64,000 bases of DNA from Azadirachta indica. Lineage: Eukaryota > Streptophyta > Magnoliopsida > Sapindales > Meliaceae. The stretch is taken from contig CM040453.1 in assembly GCA_022749755.1 (NCBI GenBank), positions 14,331,368 through 14,395,367 on the forward strand, given 5' to 3'. A model generated the notes under the pieces. It had not been told where the DNA came from. It was given only the letters and a program-made list of their open reading frames with translations, and did no database searches. Shown piece after piece: positions 1 through 11,709 of this stretch. Every line of letters begins with the position of its first letter. Position 1 is the stretch's first letter. Position numbers and translations under genes: made by a program.

Positions 1-1020
1 TAGCAGTGATAATTCGACTTTACATATTATATTTATATTATATTAATTTAAAATATAACATATTTTAAGTTAATTTAAACTCAATTTATTGTAGTAAATA
101 TATTGAGAAGTTAAAACCTTCTAATTTGACATAATTATTACAAGGATTAAGCGAATTATAATTATGTCATTTTTACAATATATTTTTATATATTTTTTAA
201 AATATTTATAATATTACTTACTCAAATTCTAATAAATTTTATTTTCAATAATATGTTTTAAAATTGAAAAAGTATAACTAGATACTTTTAAAATATAAAA
301 TAAATCTATTAAATCATAAATAAGTTAACATTACATAATTTCTTGAATAGCTAATTATATCATAATTATAATCCAATTCAAGTATTAAGAATTCTATGCT
401 GAAACAAAAAATAATTATTAATTATACTACATGCATATCATTCATTATTAATCGTATAATTTCAAGTCATCGTGAACTCTTTATCTTCATATCTTATTCA
501 TATGGAGTTACACGCGTTGTGTACAAAATTATCACCTCTAATCTTATTGAGGCCATCCAATTTAATTTTTTCTCTAGAAACAACTACTATTATAAGACCA
601 AATAATTGATAACTTTTATTTAATTTTTAAATAGATAGTTATGGAGAGAGTGAGTCACTTTTAAATAAAAAAGGTAACAAAAGTTATTTTTATAATTATA
701 TAGAATTTTTTTTCAGATTTTATGAATATCACTTTGCAAAATGCACACCAAAAAAATTCTACACCTATTTAATCGAAATAAAAAAATTCTTTAAAAAACA
801 ATAATTAAATTCCGTTAGATATCCAATGTTAATATTGTCAAAGGAAAAAAGAAAAAGAACAAGAAAAATTGAATCAAGAGAATCAAATTCAATAATTAAA
901 GACATTTTACAGTCATCTTTTTTGAAACAAAACGAAAAATCCAATTAAATAACTATTATTTTAATGAGTCATTAAAAGGAAAAATTAAATGACTAATTAA
1001 AAGAAAAACATAATGATCTT
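1..1020. other. AT-rich intergenic sequence upstream of KNOLLE
   Basis: Strongly AT-rich sequence with homopolymer runs and no open frame resembling a protein. The short frame near 396-605 has no recognisable motif. I see no transposon ends or tRNA-like sequence. Its 3' edge runs into the KNOLLE promoter. Confidence 0.6.
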
Positions 1021-1025
1021 AAAAA

Positions 1026-1080
1026 ATAACGGCTATCGGAAAATATAGCCGTTGGGAGCTCCCTAGCGACAACGGCTACT
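1026..1080 (+). promoter_or_regulatory. Cluster of three MSA-type (mitosis-specific activator) motifs
   Basis: Three copies of the AACGG core that three-repeat MYB (MYB3R) factors bind lie within about 50 bp: AACGGCTA at 1028-1035, the inverted TAGCCGTTGGGA at 1046-1057, and ACAACGGCTA at 1069-1078. The first two form a perfect 9-bp inverted repeat (AACGGCTAT at 1028-1036, ATAGCCGTT at 1045-1053). They lie about 180-230 bp upstream of the 5'UTR intron and about 650 bp upstream of the ATG. KNOLLE is a classic G2/M gene under MSA control, so the position fits. The motifs are seen directly; their activity is inferred. Confidence 0.85.
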
Positions 1081-1261
1081 TTTCTTTGCGCATCTGAGTT
1101 TCTCTTCCTTTTAAGTATCCCTTGACCTAAATCAAATTTGTCGAAAAATAATTCATCAACTGGATCTTTCCTTTTCAAAACCCACCTGAGATTTTGCTAT
1201 TGCCGAATTTCTCTTAGCTCGTCGTGAACTAACAGCCGCTATTTCTGCTTCATTGAAGAAG

Positions 1262-1675
1262 GTAAGCAATATCCATTTTGTCAATTTGTTTTCTATTTCC
1301 TTTTGTAGTGTTCAGATAGATTGATCCTGTTGATTGAATTCAAAATTCAGAAGAGAGTTTACTCATTTTGTTTTTGGTTTATTGTTGTGTGGGACGGAGT
1401 AACGAAGTTCTTATAGCAATACCCATTTCAGATTTAAACTGCAAATGAGAGCTGACCCTTTTGATTCTGGTTATTTGTTTATTGTTCAGAGAGTGTTAAC
1501 AGAGTTTGAGCAAATACCCATTTGTGTCAATTTTGAGTTTTGCTCCTTTTAGAGTTCAATTAGATAGTGTTTGATTGTGGAATTGAGGAACGGTCATAGA
1601 CATACTTGATATGAGATTGACGCAGCAAAGAGAGATATTGATTTTTTTTTCCCCTTCATTTTGGGTTCGTTTCAG
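1262..1675 (+). other. Intron in the 5'UTR of KNOLLE
   Basis: A canonical donor (AAG|gtaagc, GT at 1262-1263) and acceptor (ttcag, AG at 1674-1675) bound a 414-bp intron, which places the start ATG about 29 bp into the second exon. The first exon is untranslated and ends at 1261. Its start, probably between about 1100 and 1200, cannot be fixed. Confidence 0.65.
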
Positions 1676-1704
1676 GTGAGTGAAGAAGTTTACAAGTTTC
1701 AAAG

Positions 1705-2646
1705 ATGAATGATCTAATGACAAAGTCTTTCACCAGCTATGTCGACCTCAAAAAAGAGGCCATGAAAGATCTTGAAGCTGGTCCTGACCCTGATCTGGAA
1801 ATGACGACTTCAGCGAACACCATGGACCAAAACCTCAATCTCTTCCTGGAAGAGGCTGAAAGTGTTAAGAAAGAAATGGGGGAAATCCGAGAGATCTTGG
1901 GCAAGCTCGAGGAAGCTAATGAACAAAGCAAGTCCATGCACAAATCCGAGTCTCTGAAATCTTTGCGCAATGCAATCAACAAAGATATTGTCACAGTACT
2001 GAAGAGGGCTAAGACTATTAGGTCTCAGCTTGAGGAAATGGACCGCGCCAATGCTGCTAATAAACGCCTCTCAGGCTGCAAAGAAGGGACCCCAATTTAC
2101 AGGACCAGGATTGCTGTAACTAATGGGTTGAGAAAGAAGTTGAAGGAGCTTATGATGGAGTTTCAAGGGCTGAGGCAAAAGATGATGACTGAGTATAAAG
2201 ACACTATTGGGAGAAGGTACTTCACTGTGACTGGAGAGTATCCAAATGAAGATATTATAGAGAAGATCATCGGTGACAATAATGGAGGTGAGGAGTTCTT
2301 GAAGCATGCAATACAAGAGCATGGAAGGGGGAAGGTGTTGGAGACAGTGGTGGAGATACAGGACAGGCATGACGCTGCTAAAGAGATCGAGAAGAGTTTG
2401 TTGGAGTTACATCAGATTTTCTTAGACATGGCTGTAATGGTGGAGGCGCAGGGTGAGCAGATGGATGATATTGAGCACCATGTGATTAATGCATCACATT
2501 ATGTAAAGGATGGCACGAAAGAGCTTAAGACTGCGAAGGATTACCAGAGGAGCAGCAGGAAGTGGATGTGCATTGGAATAATACTTCTGCTGTTGATCAT
2601 TCTTGTTATTGTTATCCCTATTGCCACTAGCTTTAGCAGTTCTTGA
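1705..2646 (+). CDS. KN: KNOLLE / SYP111 cytokinesis-specific syntaxin (Qa-SNARE)
   Basis: A single uninterrupted coding exon of 313 aa (Arabidopsis KNOLLE is about 310). KNOLLE is the Qa-SNARE that drives fusion of Golgi-derived vesicles at the cell plate, working with SNAP33, NPSN11 or SYP71, VAMP721/722 and the Sec1 protein KEULE. The protein starts MNDLMTKSF, as KNOLLE does. An N-terminal three-helix (Habc) region covers about residues 30-160. The SNARE motif follows, with the zero-layer glutamine at about Q249 in VEAQGEQMDDIE. A C-terminal membrane anchor spans about 288-308 (CIGIILLLLIILVIVIP) and the tail is FSSS. The upstream MSA cluster fits G2/M expression. The gene converges on VDE with 385 bp between the stop codons. 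It is intact, with no oddities. Confidence 0.97.
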   Translation: MNDLMTKSFTSYVDLKKEAMKDLEAGPDPDLEMTTSANTMDQNLNLFLEEAESVKKEMGEIREILGKLEEANEQSKSMHKSESLKSLRNAINKDIVTVLKRAKTIRSQLEEMDRANAANKRLSGCKEGTPIYRTRIAVTNGLRKKLKELMMEFQGLRQKMMTEYKDTIGRRYFTVTGEYPNEDIIEKIIGDNNGGEEFLKHAIQEHGRGKVLETVVEIQDRHDAAKEIEKSLLELHQIFLDMAVMVEAQGEQMDDIEHHVINASHYVKDGTKELKTAKDYQRSSRKWMCIGIILLLLIILVIVIPIATSFSSS

Positions 2647-3031
2647 ATTGGAGTTCTGTGGAGGATTATGCCCTGTTATCCTTCTACTTTTATTTGGTTG
2701 GAAAATCTATGGTATGGTTTTGCAGAAGCCAGACCCTGTGTTGGGACCGCATTTGTAACTGGTATTTTTAATTCTTTTATTCTTTTGTCGAATGCATTTC
2801 AATACAATGTCTTGATTCAATATTACAAAGTGCAATGGACATCGCAATTTATGCCCTTTCTAACATTTTGTTAGGAGATTAAGTTTGAAACCTCAGTGGG
2901 AATGACAAAAGCAAGGCAAGGAAGGGGGGAAGAGTAGTTAGTACATATGAAAAAATTAACTTGAATGGTGCAATATAGCTGTACAATTTCCAAAAAAATA
3001 GAAAATGTATGGTATCTTTGAGAATTCATTT
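2647..3031. other. Convergent 3' regions of KNOLLE and VDE
   Basis: 385 bp between the two stop codons. It must hold both 3'UTRs and polyadenylation signals, so the transcripts may overlap tail to tail. No separate gene is seen; the small + frame at 2668-2874 falls in the KNOLLE 3'UTR. Confidence 0.6.
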
Positions 3032-6000
3032 CTATCTGAGCTTCCTTATTGGCAGTGCTTGTCCAAAGAGATTTTCTACCTGGCTTGCTTCCATTTTCAG
3101 CTCACTCAAAAGATCCATTTCTTCTTTACTTAGCTCTCGTAGGAAATTTTCCTCATCTCGTTGAAGCTCTTTGAACCCTTCTACCAATCTCTGAAACAAA
3201 GTCATTTCAGTTTTTTCAATCTTCTCCACCTCACCTTCAAACTGTTCTACCTCCTTTATGATGGTCTTCTCCCCTTCTTCTACCTTTTTCTCCAGTCTCT
3301 CCACAAGGGGAGGTTCGGGTCCACATGAATTATTTGTTCTGATGAACATGTTGAAATCCCGTCCTACACTTTTGGCCGCTCTTTCAAGTTCAGGTACAAT
3401 GGTTTCAGGCAAAACTGGACTTCTTGTGTACACAACAGCACCGCCATATCCATCCCATGCATCATTGCTGCCCCGGTAGTAGACAAAGACATAGTCATCT
3501 GGTTTGTTCTCTATCTTGGATGATAATATATACCTGCATGTGTTGTGCGCCAAGCTAGATGAATCTTTGAGTTGAATGGTAAATTGAATGGAAAATTTAT
3601 CATACAGAAAGATTAATCAGTCATTGTTTATGTAATATGAGCAAAGATTAAAACAATTGCCCGTAATGTCAAGCAGTTTCTACAACATTGGTGGCTGTTG
3701 TAAGCAAAACCACATAAGAAAGACAACCTCATTTACAGAATAAAACTGGAAGCAGATTAATCAATGATCATTGTACCCAACAAAGGAGAACAGTTTTTAA
3801 TTTAATATCACTTCTAGCTGGAGAGCATTTGAAGGAGTGTGATTAGGTTTATGCAGAATTCACTGATTGATATTATCACAATCAACATGTGAAGTAATTA
3901 TGTAGTCGTAGAATAGGTATGAAACTACATTAGCAACTAAAACTGGAGTTCGCTAGCAGTAACAGCAGCAGACCAATATTATTGCTGGCAGAGGAGTAAA
4001 AGCAGGACTTCTGAGGAAAAAGAATTTACCAGTCATCTTGATAGTGAAGGTACTCATTGTCATGATTATAGAGTATCCCGGGATAAACAGGATCTTGAAC
4101 AAATCTCTGCATCGTTGATCGGGTGAAAAAGCCACCATCTGGAGTTCCTATTCTCCAGGATAAATTTCCAATGAGTTTGTTGGATTCTGTATGAAATTCA
4201 TGCAATTGGCAGTCAAAAGTATCAAAGGAGGGATTTAAGCCACTAGAGATGAACCACTTTCCAGTGAAATCTCCAATGTTAAAGTTTCTAACAAGAACAG
4301 CAGGATCGGGAACAGGAAATTCCCCCAAATCAGATTTACGAGGTACACACTTCTTTCTTGAGACCGCACACTCATTGAATTCATCAACAACACTGTTTTC
4401 AAACAGGTCACCACATTTAATCTGCATAGAAGGAGGCAAAATAATTTTATAATTCCAGAGTTTCACATCCCAGGATAAAGGACTATACTCCTGTGAATAT
4501 CCCTAGAGGAAAATAGAGAACCAACCTGGCATTCAGTTTCATCAGGCCGATTGTTGCAGGTTTGAAGGCAAGCAACATTAGCAGCACATGCTGGGTTTGC
4601 AATGCACTTAGCAAGTTCCAGCCTTACAACAATTAAAAAAAAAAAAAATTCACTCACTTAGTTGACAGACGGTGTTTAATCTTTGATATTGGATGTCCAT
4701 GTAAGGAAATGAGAGATGAAACTGGCATTAACATGCATGTAAGCTGAGCAGGTCAGTCTGAAGTTGGCTGGAATATATTAAATTCTTTGAAATTGAAAAG
4801 GAAAAGGATGAAGAACTTTGAGGACCTGTATTTAACGATATATACAGAAAAAGAATGAATAATAAATCCAACTGATAGAGGATAAAAATAATTATCAATT
4901 TCAGTTTTAGTTCACTCTGAGAATGTAAAACCAAAAATTTACAGATCTGCCATTGAACTCACATGAGAAACATTTGTCGTCCCCTAAATCTATCATTTCA
5001 TTGCAGACCAATTAAAATTTTAAGTAACACTGTTCGAATAAGATTAGTAATAGTAATTCTGGTCACAAATCCTGAAACTCGGATCTGATTTTTGCAAGAT
5101 TGTGCATTGGGCAATGGTTGTTGTCCAGGTTGTTTAGTTAAGGACACGCGAATAAATCAGAAAATAATGCAATAAAAGAGATAATTTATGTTGTTATCCA
5201 AATAGGTGAGCTACCTCTGTCAAGTGGGATTGTCAAAAAGAGCCTCAATATGACTAGAAAAATTATACTGAAATGAATTTTTCCGAACCCATAAAATAGA
5301 TACTTTCAAAAAGAACCCAAATAACAGCAAAATTCATAAGGACCCTTCTCATTCTTTGCTAAACAAAAATTTCACTCAAATCCTACCAGCTCACTGTCAA
5401 AAGATAAAACCAATTCAAACTTAAACAATAATATCAGAAAACATGGAATATGTACTCTCCACTTTATATCATTGTTAGAAAAGAAATAGCAACATCTATA
5501 CCAATAATGAAAGAATTCCAATAGGGAGTAGGGATGGAGTGAAATACAAATAAGAAAAATATAACAGAGGCCACTTCCCATACCCCTTGAACTTTATGTA
5601 AAAAGAACAAAATCCTAGGTGATACTCGAGGAAGTTAGAAACTCAGCCTGCTATAAAGTTTTGTGAAGAGTGACATTCTTAGATCGTTTCTTTGCATTAA
5701 AAAATGGTTTGCTAGCTATCTGAGGGCTAAGTAAGCACAAAGATAGACTGAATTCTAAGTCAATGCTTATAGGAAAGTTACAAGAATTGATCTGATGAAA
5801 AACAGAATGATGCATACGATTCACCTGAAAGCTTTTTGATCCCCACAACAATTGAGAAAAGATAACTCATAAGTTGTAAACAAAAAAATCACGAATTTTC
5901 ATGACCATATTCTAAGAGATCCATCCTAAGAATGGACTCGACGATCCATCTACAAAATCAAACTGACAATTCCCTCCGAAATATGGTGACCAAGAGTGTA

Positions 6001-7035
6001 GAAATTCCATTCTTAACTTCTCTATTCAATAGAAAACTCATAACTAATGCTCTTTATGCAGTCACGGTCAAATTTGTAGTTAGTTGGACAAGGAGAAATA
6101 GTGAATGGAAATTTATTTTCATTATGGGCATTATATGATATCTTCTAGAGAAGACAGCTATCCAGTTTCAGCTCAACTTCAAGCACTAAAAATTTAATCA
6201 AAGCATACTACATTCACAGAATGCAATTCAGATATGCCTTTTTTTCTCTAGATGTGAACTAAGCAACAGGAGATTTATTAATATCAGTTACAAATGCCTT
6301 TGCAACACATTCTGATAAGAAAAGCATTTGATTATGAAAGGGAAACAGCAGTCCCATTAGTTATCTTGTTTCTATGAACCAAAGATCAAGCATCAGAACA
6401 CCAATAGATACAGAAACACTTTAGACAATTAGTATGGAGTACCTGCACTCCCTCAATAAGCAAGTACATGTCTTGAGAGCATCAACAGCACCAGCTGATG
6501 GAATGATGAACAACATACATGCTAGTATGCAGGCTACTTTCATGAACTGTAACTGGCTCCATTCATTCATGGCATTTGGTACACTTTGCATCAAATACTC
6601 AAGCACCTTCTTTGCCTACAGAAAAACAAAAGCAAATGAAACTAAAAGCAGAAATGCATAGGAAAAAAGGATAGCAAAAAGAAACCGTGTCAGAAGTTAA
6701 TTAACTCTGCATCAAGAAAGCAGGGGCAGGTAATCTTTACGAACTACCTCAGGTACTTTTGTGATAGGCCTAGATATTGATGAGAATTTCTCTGTTCTTT
6801 CTGAGAGCAGATTTGAACATCTCAAGCCTGGCTCATGGCAATTTCTGCAGGATCTCATCAACAGGGAGCATCTTGACTTTCTTCCATTAGACCTAATTTT
6901 CATCAAAACTATGCCATGACTATAGAACACTCTCCTCTTTTGAAACCTTCCCATCTTTTCAAGTCCTGATATGCTACATGGATCATTGATACTCTCATTA
7001 CAGGGCAAACAAATGGAATGTCCAGCCAATGCCAT
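3032..7035 (-). CDS. VDE: Violaxanthin de-epoxidase, chloroplast precursor
   Basis: Lumenal lipocalin-type enzyme that converts violaxanthin to zeaxanthin through antheraxanthin, using ascorbate, when the thylakoid lumen acidifies (xanthophyll cycle; Arabidopsis NPQ1). Five coding exons on - with consistent phases: 7035-6748, 6615-6443, 4622-4526, 4421-4030, 3533-3032. All introns are GT-AG (132, 1820, 104 and 496 bp). Product 483 aa. Residues 1 to about 139 are a bipartite transit peptide ending in a hydrophobic stretch ([12 protein letters not shown]). The mature protein begins near V140 (VDALKTC). A cysteine-rich domain (about 149-213) precedes the lipocalin barrel with [11 protein letters not shown] and [15 protein letters not shown]260, H263, H306 and H312 match the histidines linked to pH sensing. 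The C-terminus is glutamate-rich and coiled, ending LPIRKLR. The start is the first ATG after the acceptor that ends the 5'UTR intron. Confidence 0.96.
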
Positions 7036-8200
7036 TAGTTCAGTGTCAGGAGCTCTAAATGCAAGCTGCATATTGAGATACATCAGTGTTGTTATTTAAT
7101 TGTCAAAATTTTCTTTAATAGCATATGATATTTCTTTCAAGTTTAACCAACATTCTTCACGCAACAGAACTGAAGTGATCCTAAAAGGCAATGCTGCCGG
7201 TTAGTTTCCCAAGATAAACCTGATTAAACAGGATTATTTGTAAAATATTAAATAGTTATATTCATGGCTCTGCATCAATATGCATAAAGATACGAATTCA
7301 AACTCATGCCTTCACATACATTACATAAGCACAGATGCTAAATCATTAACTAATCTTGAAACTGAAATCGTAACAAAGGATAAAATCATCAATTTGGGAC
7401 ATGTAGCACTACATAAATCATAAACATGCAGTCAAGCAACAAATTTAGCAACAATCAATACCTCAAATTCTCAAATGAACTTCTATTGCAGCAATTTTAA
7501 TTGGTAGGAAGCATTTATGTTCTACCAGTGACGACCATTTGATTACCAATTTGCTAATAACCATCCTTGTAGTGGTGAAAAGAGTGCCAAGAAAGAAAGA
7601 AAATAAAAAATTGAAATTGTCAAGAAATAAGCACCCAATAAAATAATTTCTAATGAAAAGGTTGTGAACAACTGAAAATGAGTGTAACCCATTTCCTATA
7701 AAGTAACCACAGAATAAATTCAGCAGAAAACACTCAATTCTAAACCGGAAAATCAGGTAAAAACAGAGGCAACATTGTCAAAGGAAAAACTGCGCCTAAT
7801 TGCTTAACCTATCCCATCTGAAAGAAAATAACAATTTCACTAAATAAAGATTCACTCCCTGCAGAAAAAGTAGAAAATTCAGAAGGAAACACTCAGTTTA
7901 TGAACAAACTAACCCGAAAAATATCCGAATTACATCAAACAAACATTAGCAAACAAGAACAAAGTTATTGATAAATAACAATAATATCATATGGGGTTTA
8001 TCCAATTAACAGTAGAGTCGTTTAAAACATAGGATAGAAAGAGAGAGAAGAGAAAGCGGACCTTGCCGAGGAGCTGAAGAAAGATAGGAAGAGATGTAGA
8101 TGGAAGAGCAATGCAGGGAAGGAATGGTGGTTTTCATGTCATGTAACGCTCAACTTATCTGGTTTAAAAATCTCATTACGCAGACAAAATAAAGCACAAT
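7036..8200 (-). promoter_or_regulatory. VDE 5'UTR with intron, and proximal promoter
   Basis: On -, an acceptor (tatgcag, exon edge at 7065) lies 30 bp upstream of the VDE ATG. A plausible donor (CGGCAAG|gtccgc) puts the end of a first untranslated exon at 8062, giving an intron of about 1 kb. The first exon probably starts between about 8110 and 8200. The acceptor is convincing; the donor is the best available match but unproved. No protein-like frame lies inside the intron. Confidence 0.5.
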
Positions 8201-9820
8201 GAGGAGGAGAAAGAGCGCCAATTGTTTGTCTGTTGCTTCAGTTTTGGAACTTGGATAAGACATCGTGTGGAGACAAAGCCTATTACGTTTTCTACTTCTG
8301 CTCTAGAGAGGGCTATCGGGGGCCTCCCAGAAATTTTCTTAAAACCATATTTCTTTATTCATAATTATAATTGTAATTATATAAAAAGTAAAATATATTT
8401 AATCATATACATATACATAAAAGGATTAATGTCACATGGAAGGATTAACGAGTACGGACCCTTAACATTATATATTTCCTACATTTATAAACTGCTAATT
8501 TAGATGCTTTGATTCAGGCATTTTTAACTAATAAAATTACCTATAAAAATAAAAAATATATTGACTTGGGATAAATGATTTATAAATCTCTAAAATTTAA
8601 CTTATTTGACTAATTATTGTCATAATTTTAAAAATATTTATAAAAATTTTAATTTATTTTAAAAGAAAAATATAATCTTATATAATAATTATTAAACTTT
8701 TAAAATTTGTCAAAATATAATATATTTATATAAAATATATTAATAAATTAAATAATAATATTACGAGATATTGAACTTTTGGAGAAAGCTGATATACCTC
8801 TGTGTTTTTAAGAAAAACAAGATATCTTGAATTTTGGATAAAGTCAAGATACTCTATAGGGTTATTAATTACATTTTAATTTGACTATTTTATTCTTCTA
8901 CTATTAAAAATTCTCTATTATTAAAATTATTTAAAAAATAATTATATTTTTTTTTTATTTTTTATTTTATAATAGCTAATATAATCTTATTTTAATATTT
9001 AAATTAAATAATAATAAATAATTAATTTTTAATTATTTGTTTTCTTCCAAATCTATTATCAAATTTATATAATATTTAATAATTATTTTCTAAAAATATC
9101 ATATTATTAAAATAATTTATTTTTAAAATTACGTATAATTAATATTATCAAAATTTTATGTATAATTGTATAAATATTTAAGAAATTTTGACAATAAATT
9201 TTATATTATAAAAAATTCTATATTATAAAAAGAACACTTGTGTAATGATTGAAATAAAGTGAAATATATATTGACTAACAATATAAACAATATATAAGAT
9301 ATATTGAGGGAGAGGTGGTAACTATAAAATAAATTAAACTACTAGCCGATTGTTCGTAAAATACAACATCAAAATGCAATGAACCAAGTTAGGTTTTATA
9401 TTAAAAAAGAGGGAGAATGACAGGTGGCCTCTTTTTAAAAACAAATGTCAAGTAACTAAACAAATGGAAACTATTTGTTATTAAAACCTTTTTTGTTAAC
9501 TTTTTCTACCATGATTAGATATTAATGGATTTTTACCGATAAAATTACATAAATATCCCTATTTCTTAATTTTTTTTAAAAATAAATTATAAAATATAAA
9601 AAATATATAAACACAATACACCAAAAATAAAAAATAACTAACATATTTTATTAAATTGCAATTTTATAAATTTTTAAAAGTGTAAAAAAATATAAATTTA
9701 TCTTTTAATATAAATTAAAAAACCCAAAATCCCTAATCAATGCCTTAATTTAATCTATCAATAAATCAAGTTATCAATTAATTCAAGTTAGCAATCAATT
9801 ATAATCAATCAATAACCCTA
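8201..9820. other. AT-rich intergenic sequence, nothing recognised
   Basis: Spacer between the divergently transcribed VDE and the receptor kinase. It is very AT-rich, with short homopolymers and no frame with recognisable motifs. Confidence 0.5.
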
Positions 9821-9828
9821 TTTTTACA

Positions 9829-10165
9829 ATCTTTCCACCCTCCCCTTCTCTTGATTCTCTATCAATTTTCTCCACAAAGAAGAAGAAGAAGAAGAGGCAG
9901 AAGAGGAACAAGAAGAAGAACAAGAAGAAGAATTTAGAAATTCCTACCATTAATCTAATTATAAATACACCATTTCTACATTCTTTCCACCCTCCTCTTC
10001 TCTTGATCCTTTACCAATTTTATTTTCCAAGAAGAAAAAGAAGAAGAAGCAAAGAAAGAAAGAGGGAGAAGATGGAATAGAAGAATAAAAGAAAGAGAAG
10101 ATGTAAATAACAATAAGAAGAAGGAATGGAAAAAGAAAAGAAAGAACAAGTAAGTGGCAGCAACA
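9829..10165. repeat. Imperfect tandem duplication with GAA-rich tracts
   Basis: A block with CTTTCCACCCTCC followed by CTTCTCTTGAT and then a purine tract of GAA/AAG triplets (from about 9829) recurs about 150 bp later (from about 9977) in slightly diverged form. More GAA-rich sequence extends to about 10165. This is a direct duplication of a pyrimidine/purine-asymmetric unit. No coding potential is seen. Confidence 0.65.
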
Positions 10166-11700
10166 AGGATAGAAAATATAGATTTTAGATTTTTTTTTTT
10201 ATTATATAGTTATTTTTATTAAATATAATTGATTTTTTGTACTTATTTTAAATCATAATTACCTTTTTATCCTCAAATATAAAACATAATGATCTTTTTT
10301 AATTTTAAATTATAAGAACGATTATATTCCTTTTCACCATAACAAACAAAAAAAATTAACGAAAAAAGTTTCACTGACAAATATTTTTAGTTTAAGTGGC
10401 TATTTGATGTTTATTTAAAGAAAATCTAACTGTTATTCTCGTAATAAAAAACAAATGATAGGATTAAGGAATTAATAAAAACAATTAATATTGTATTATC
10501 TGTTTTTATAAGAAAATATTTCCTTAATTTAATAGCCATTAAATTATTTAACAACTATTGTAAATTCATGTGTTATTTTTGAACCAAATATTTTGAGACC
10601 TTAACTTAAATGAATTTACCATTCATTTATGTGATTTGGGATAAAGAAATTTAGAAGAGAGGAGCTTCAGTAGGAAAATTCTCTTTAACACATGTATGTG
10701 TGTTCCGTACTTAATGCAAAGTTTGTTTAAGCTTAAGCATTAGCACTCGAACTCTAGGGGAGATGTCTACACTTAAACTACGCGATTTGTGAGTACCTCG
10801 ATTAACTTATTTGTGAAGAAATCTATGAGTATCTTAACGGAAGCCCAATCGAAAAGTGATTTTACCATATAAGCTATACTGCTTATCTTAGAAATGTAAT
10901 GATTTTAGGTGTTACTATGTCTTTCATAATTATTTTATATTTCATTAAACATTAAACATTAAACAAATTCCAAAAAAAATAAATAAATAAATTGCAAGAT
11001 GAAACTTAGATTACTCGCGTATATATAAACTGTTTAATTTTGATGATAAGTAAAAAAGGAAAAGAAATATCGATACAAATTCTGTAAATAATTTCACTGA
11101 ATGGTACAAAACGAAGAATATTTATAAATTTAATTATGTTCGAATTTTTTTACAAAAAAGATAAGGGAGGCAGGCGGTGACTAAAATGCTTGTCAATTCA
11201 TGTTTAAAGAAAACAAATAATTGAAGAAGAGAGAAATTAAAAGACTTAATTTAATTTAATAACAGCAACAATCTGAGCGCTTCCCACTCGGAAACATGTT
11301 ATTGTCCATTAAGACAACTATGCGGCGATGTGATTCAAGAATATACTATTGGAATAAACTGTTTACTTATTAAACAATTGCCTATGGTGATAAATGCAAA
11401 GCTTAATTGTTCTACTATAACCTTTACTATTAACCTTGATAATAAGGTTTATTAATTAAAGGAAATTTTGCAATTTCATTAATTGATCATCGACAATATC
11501 AAGAGTGTGAATGGTGAGCATAGCTGTAAACCCTAGGTAGCAGATTAAACAAGAATATCCGAATTCTGGAATCGATGGTTACAAGGAAAGGAGATAATAT
11601 AAGTATGTCATTCCATTCTTCCATGGGAAAAATTCAGTTGGCTTGTATATATTTTCTTTGTTATGGGCTGAAGTTTAATTATAGGGCAGGTAGAAGGTTA
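10166..11700. other. Intergenic sequence upstream of the SPARK kinase
   Basis: AT-rich spacer and presumed promoter of the receptor kinase. No clear TATA box could be tied to a start site, and no transposon protein was recognised. An in-frame ATG at 11575 would add 45 residues to the kinase, but they do not resemble a signal peptide. Confidence 0.4.
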
Positions 11701-11709
11701 GAAGAGGAC

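Noticed and set aside
1737..2370. Minus-strand open frames inside KNOLLE
   Set aside because: They are antisense shadows of a well-conserved coding exon and have no domain of their own.
11575..11709. Upstream in-frame start for the SPARK kinase
   Set aside because: The added 45 residues are not signal-like and would bury the good signal peptide that starts at 11710. Left as an alternative only.
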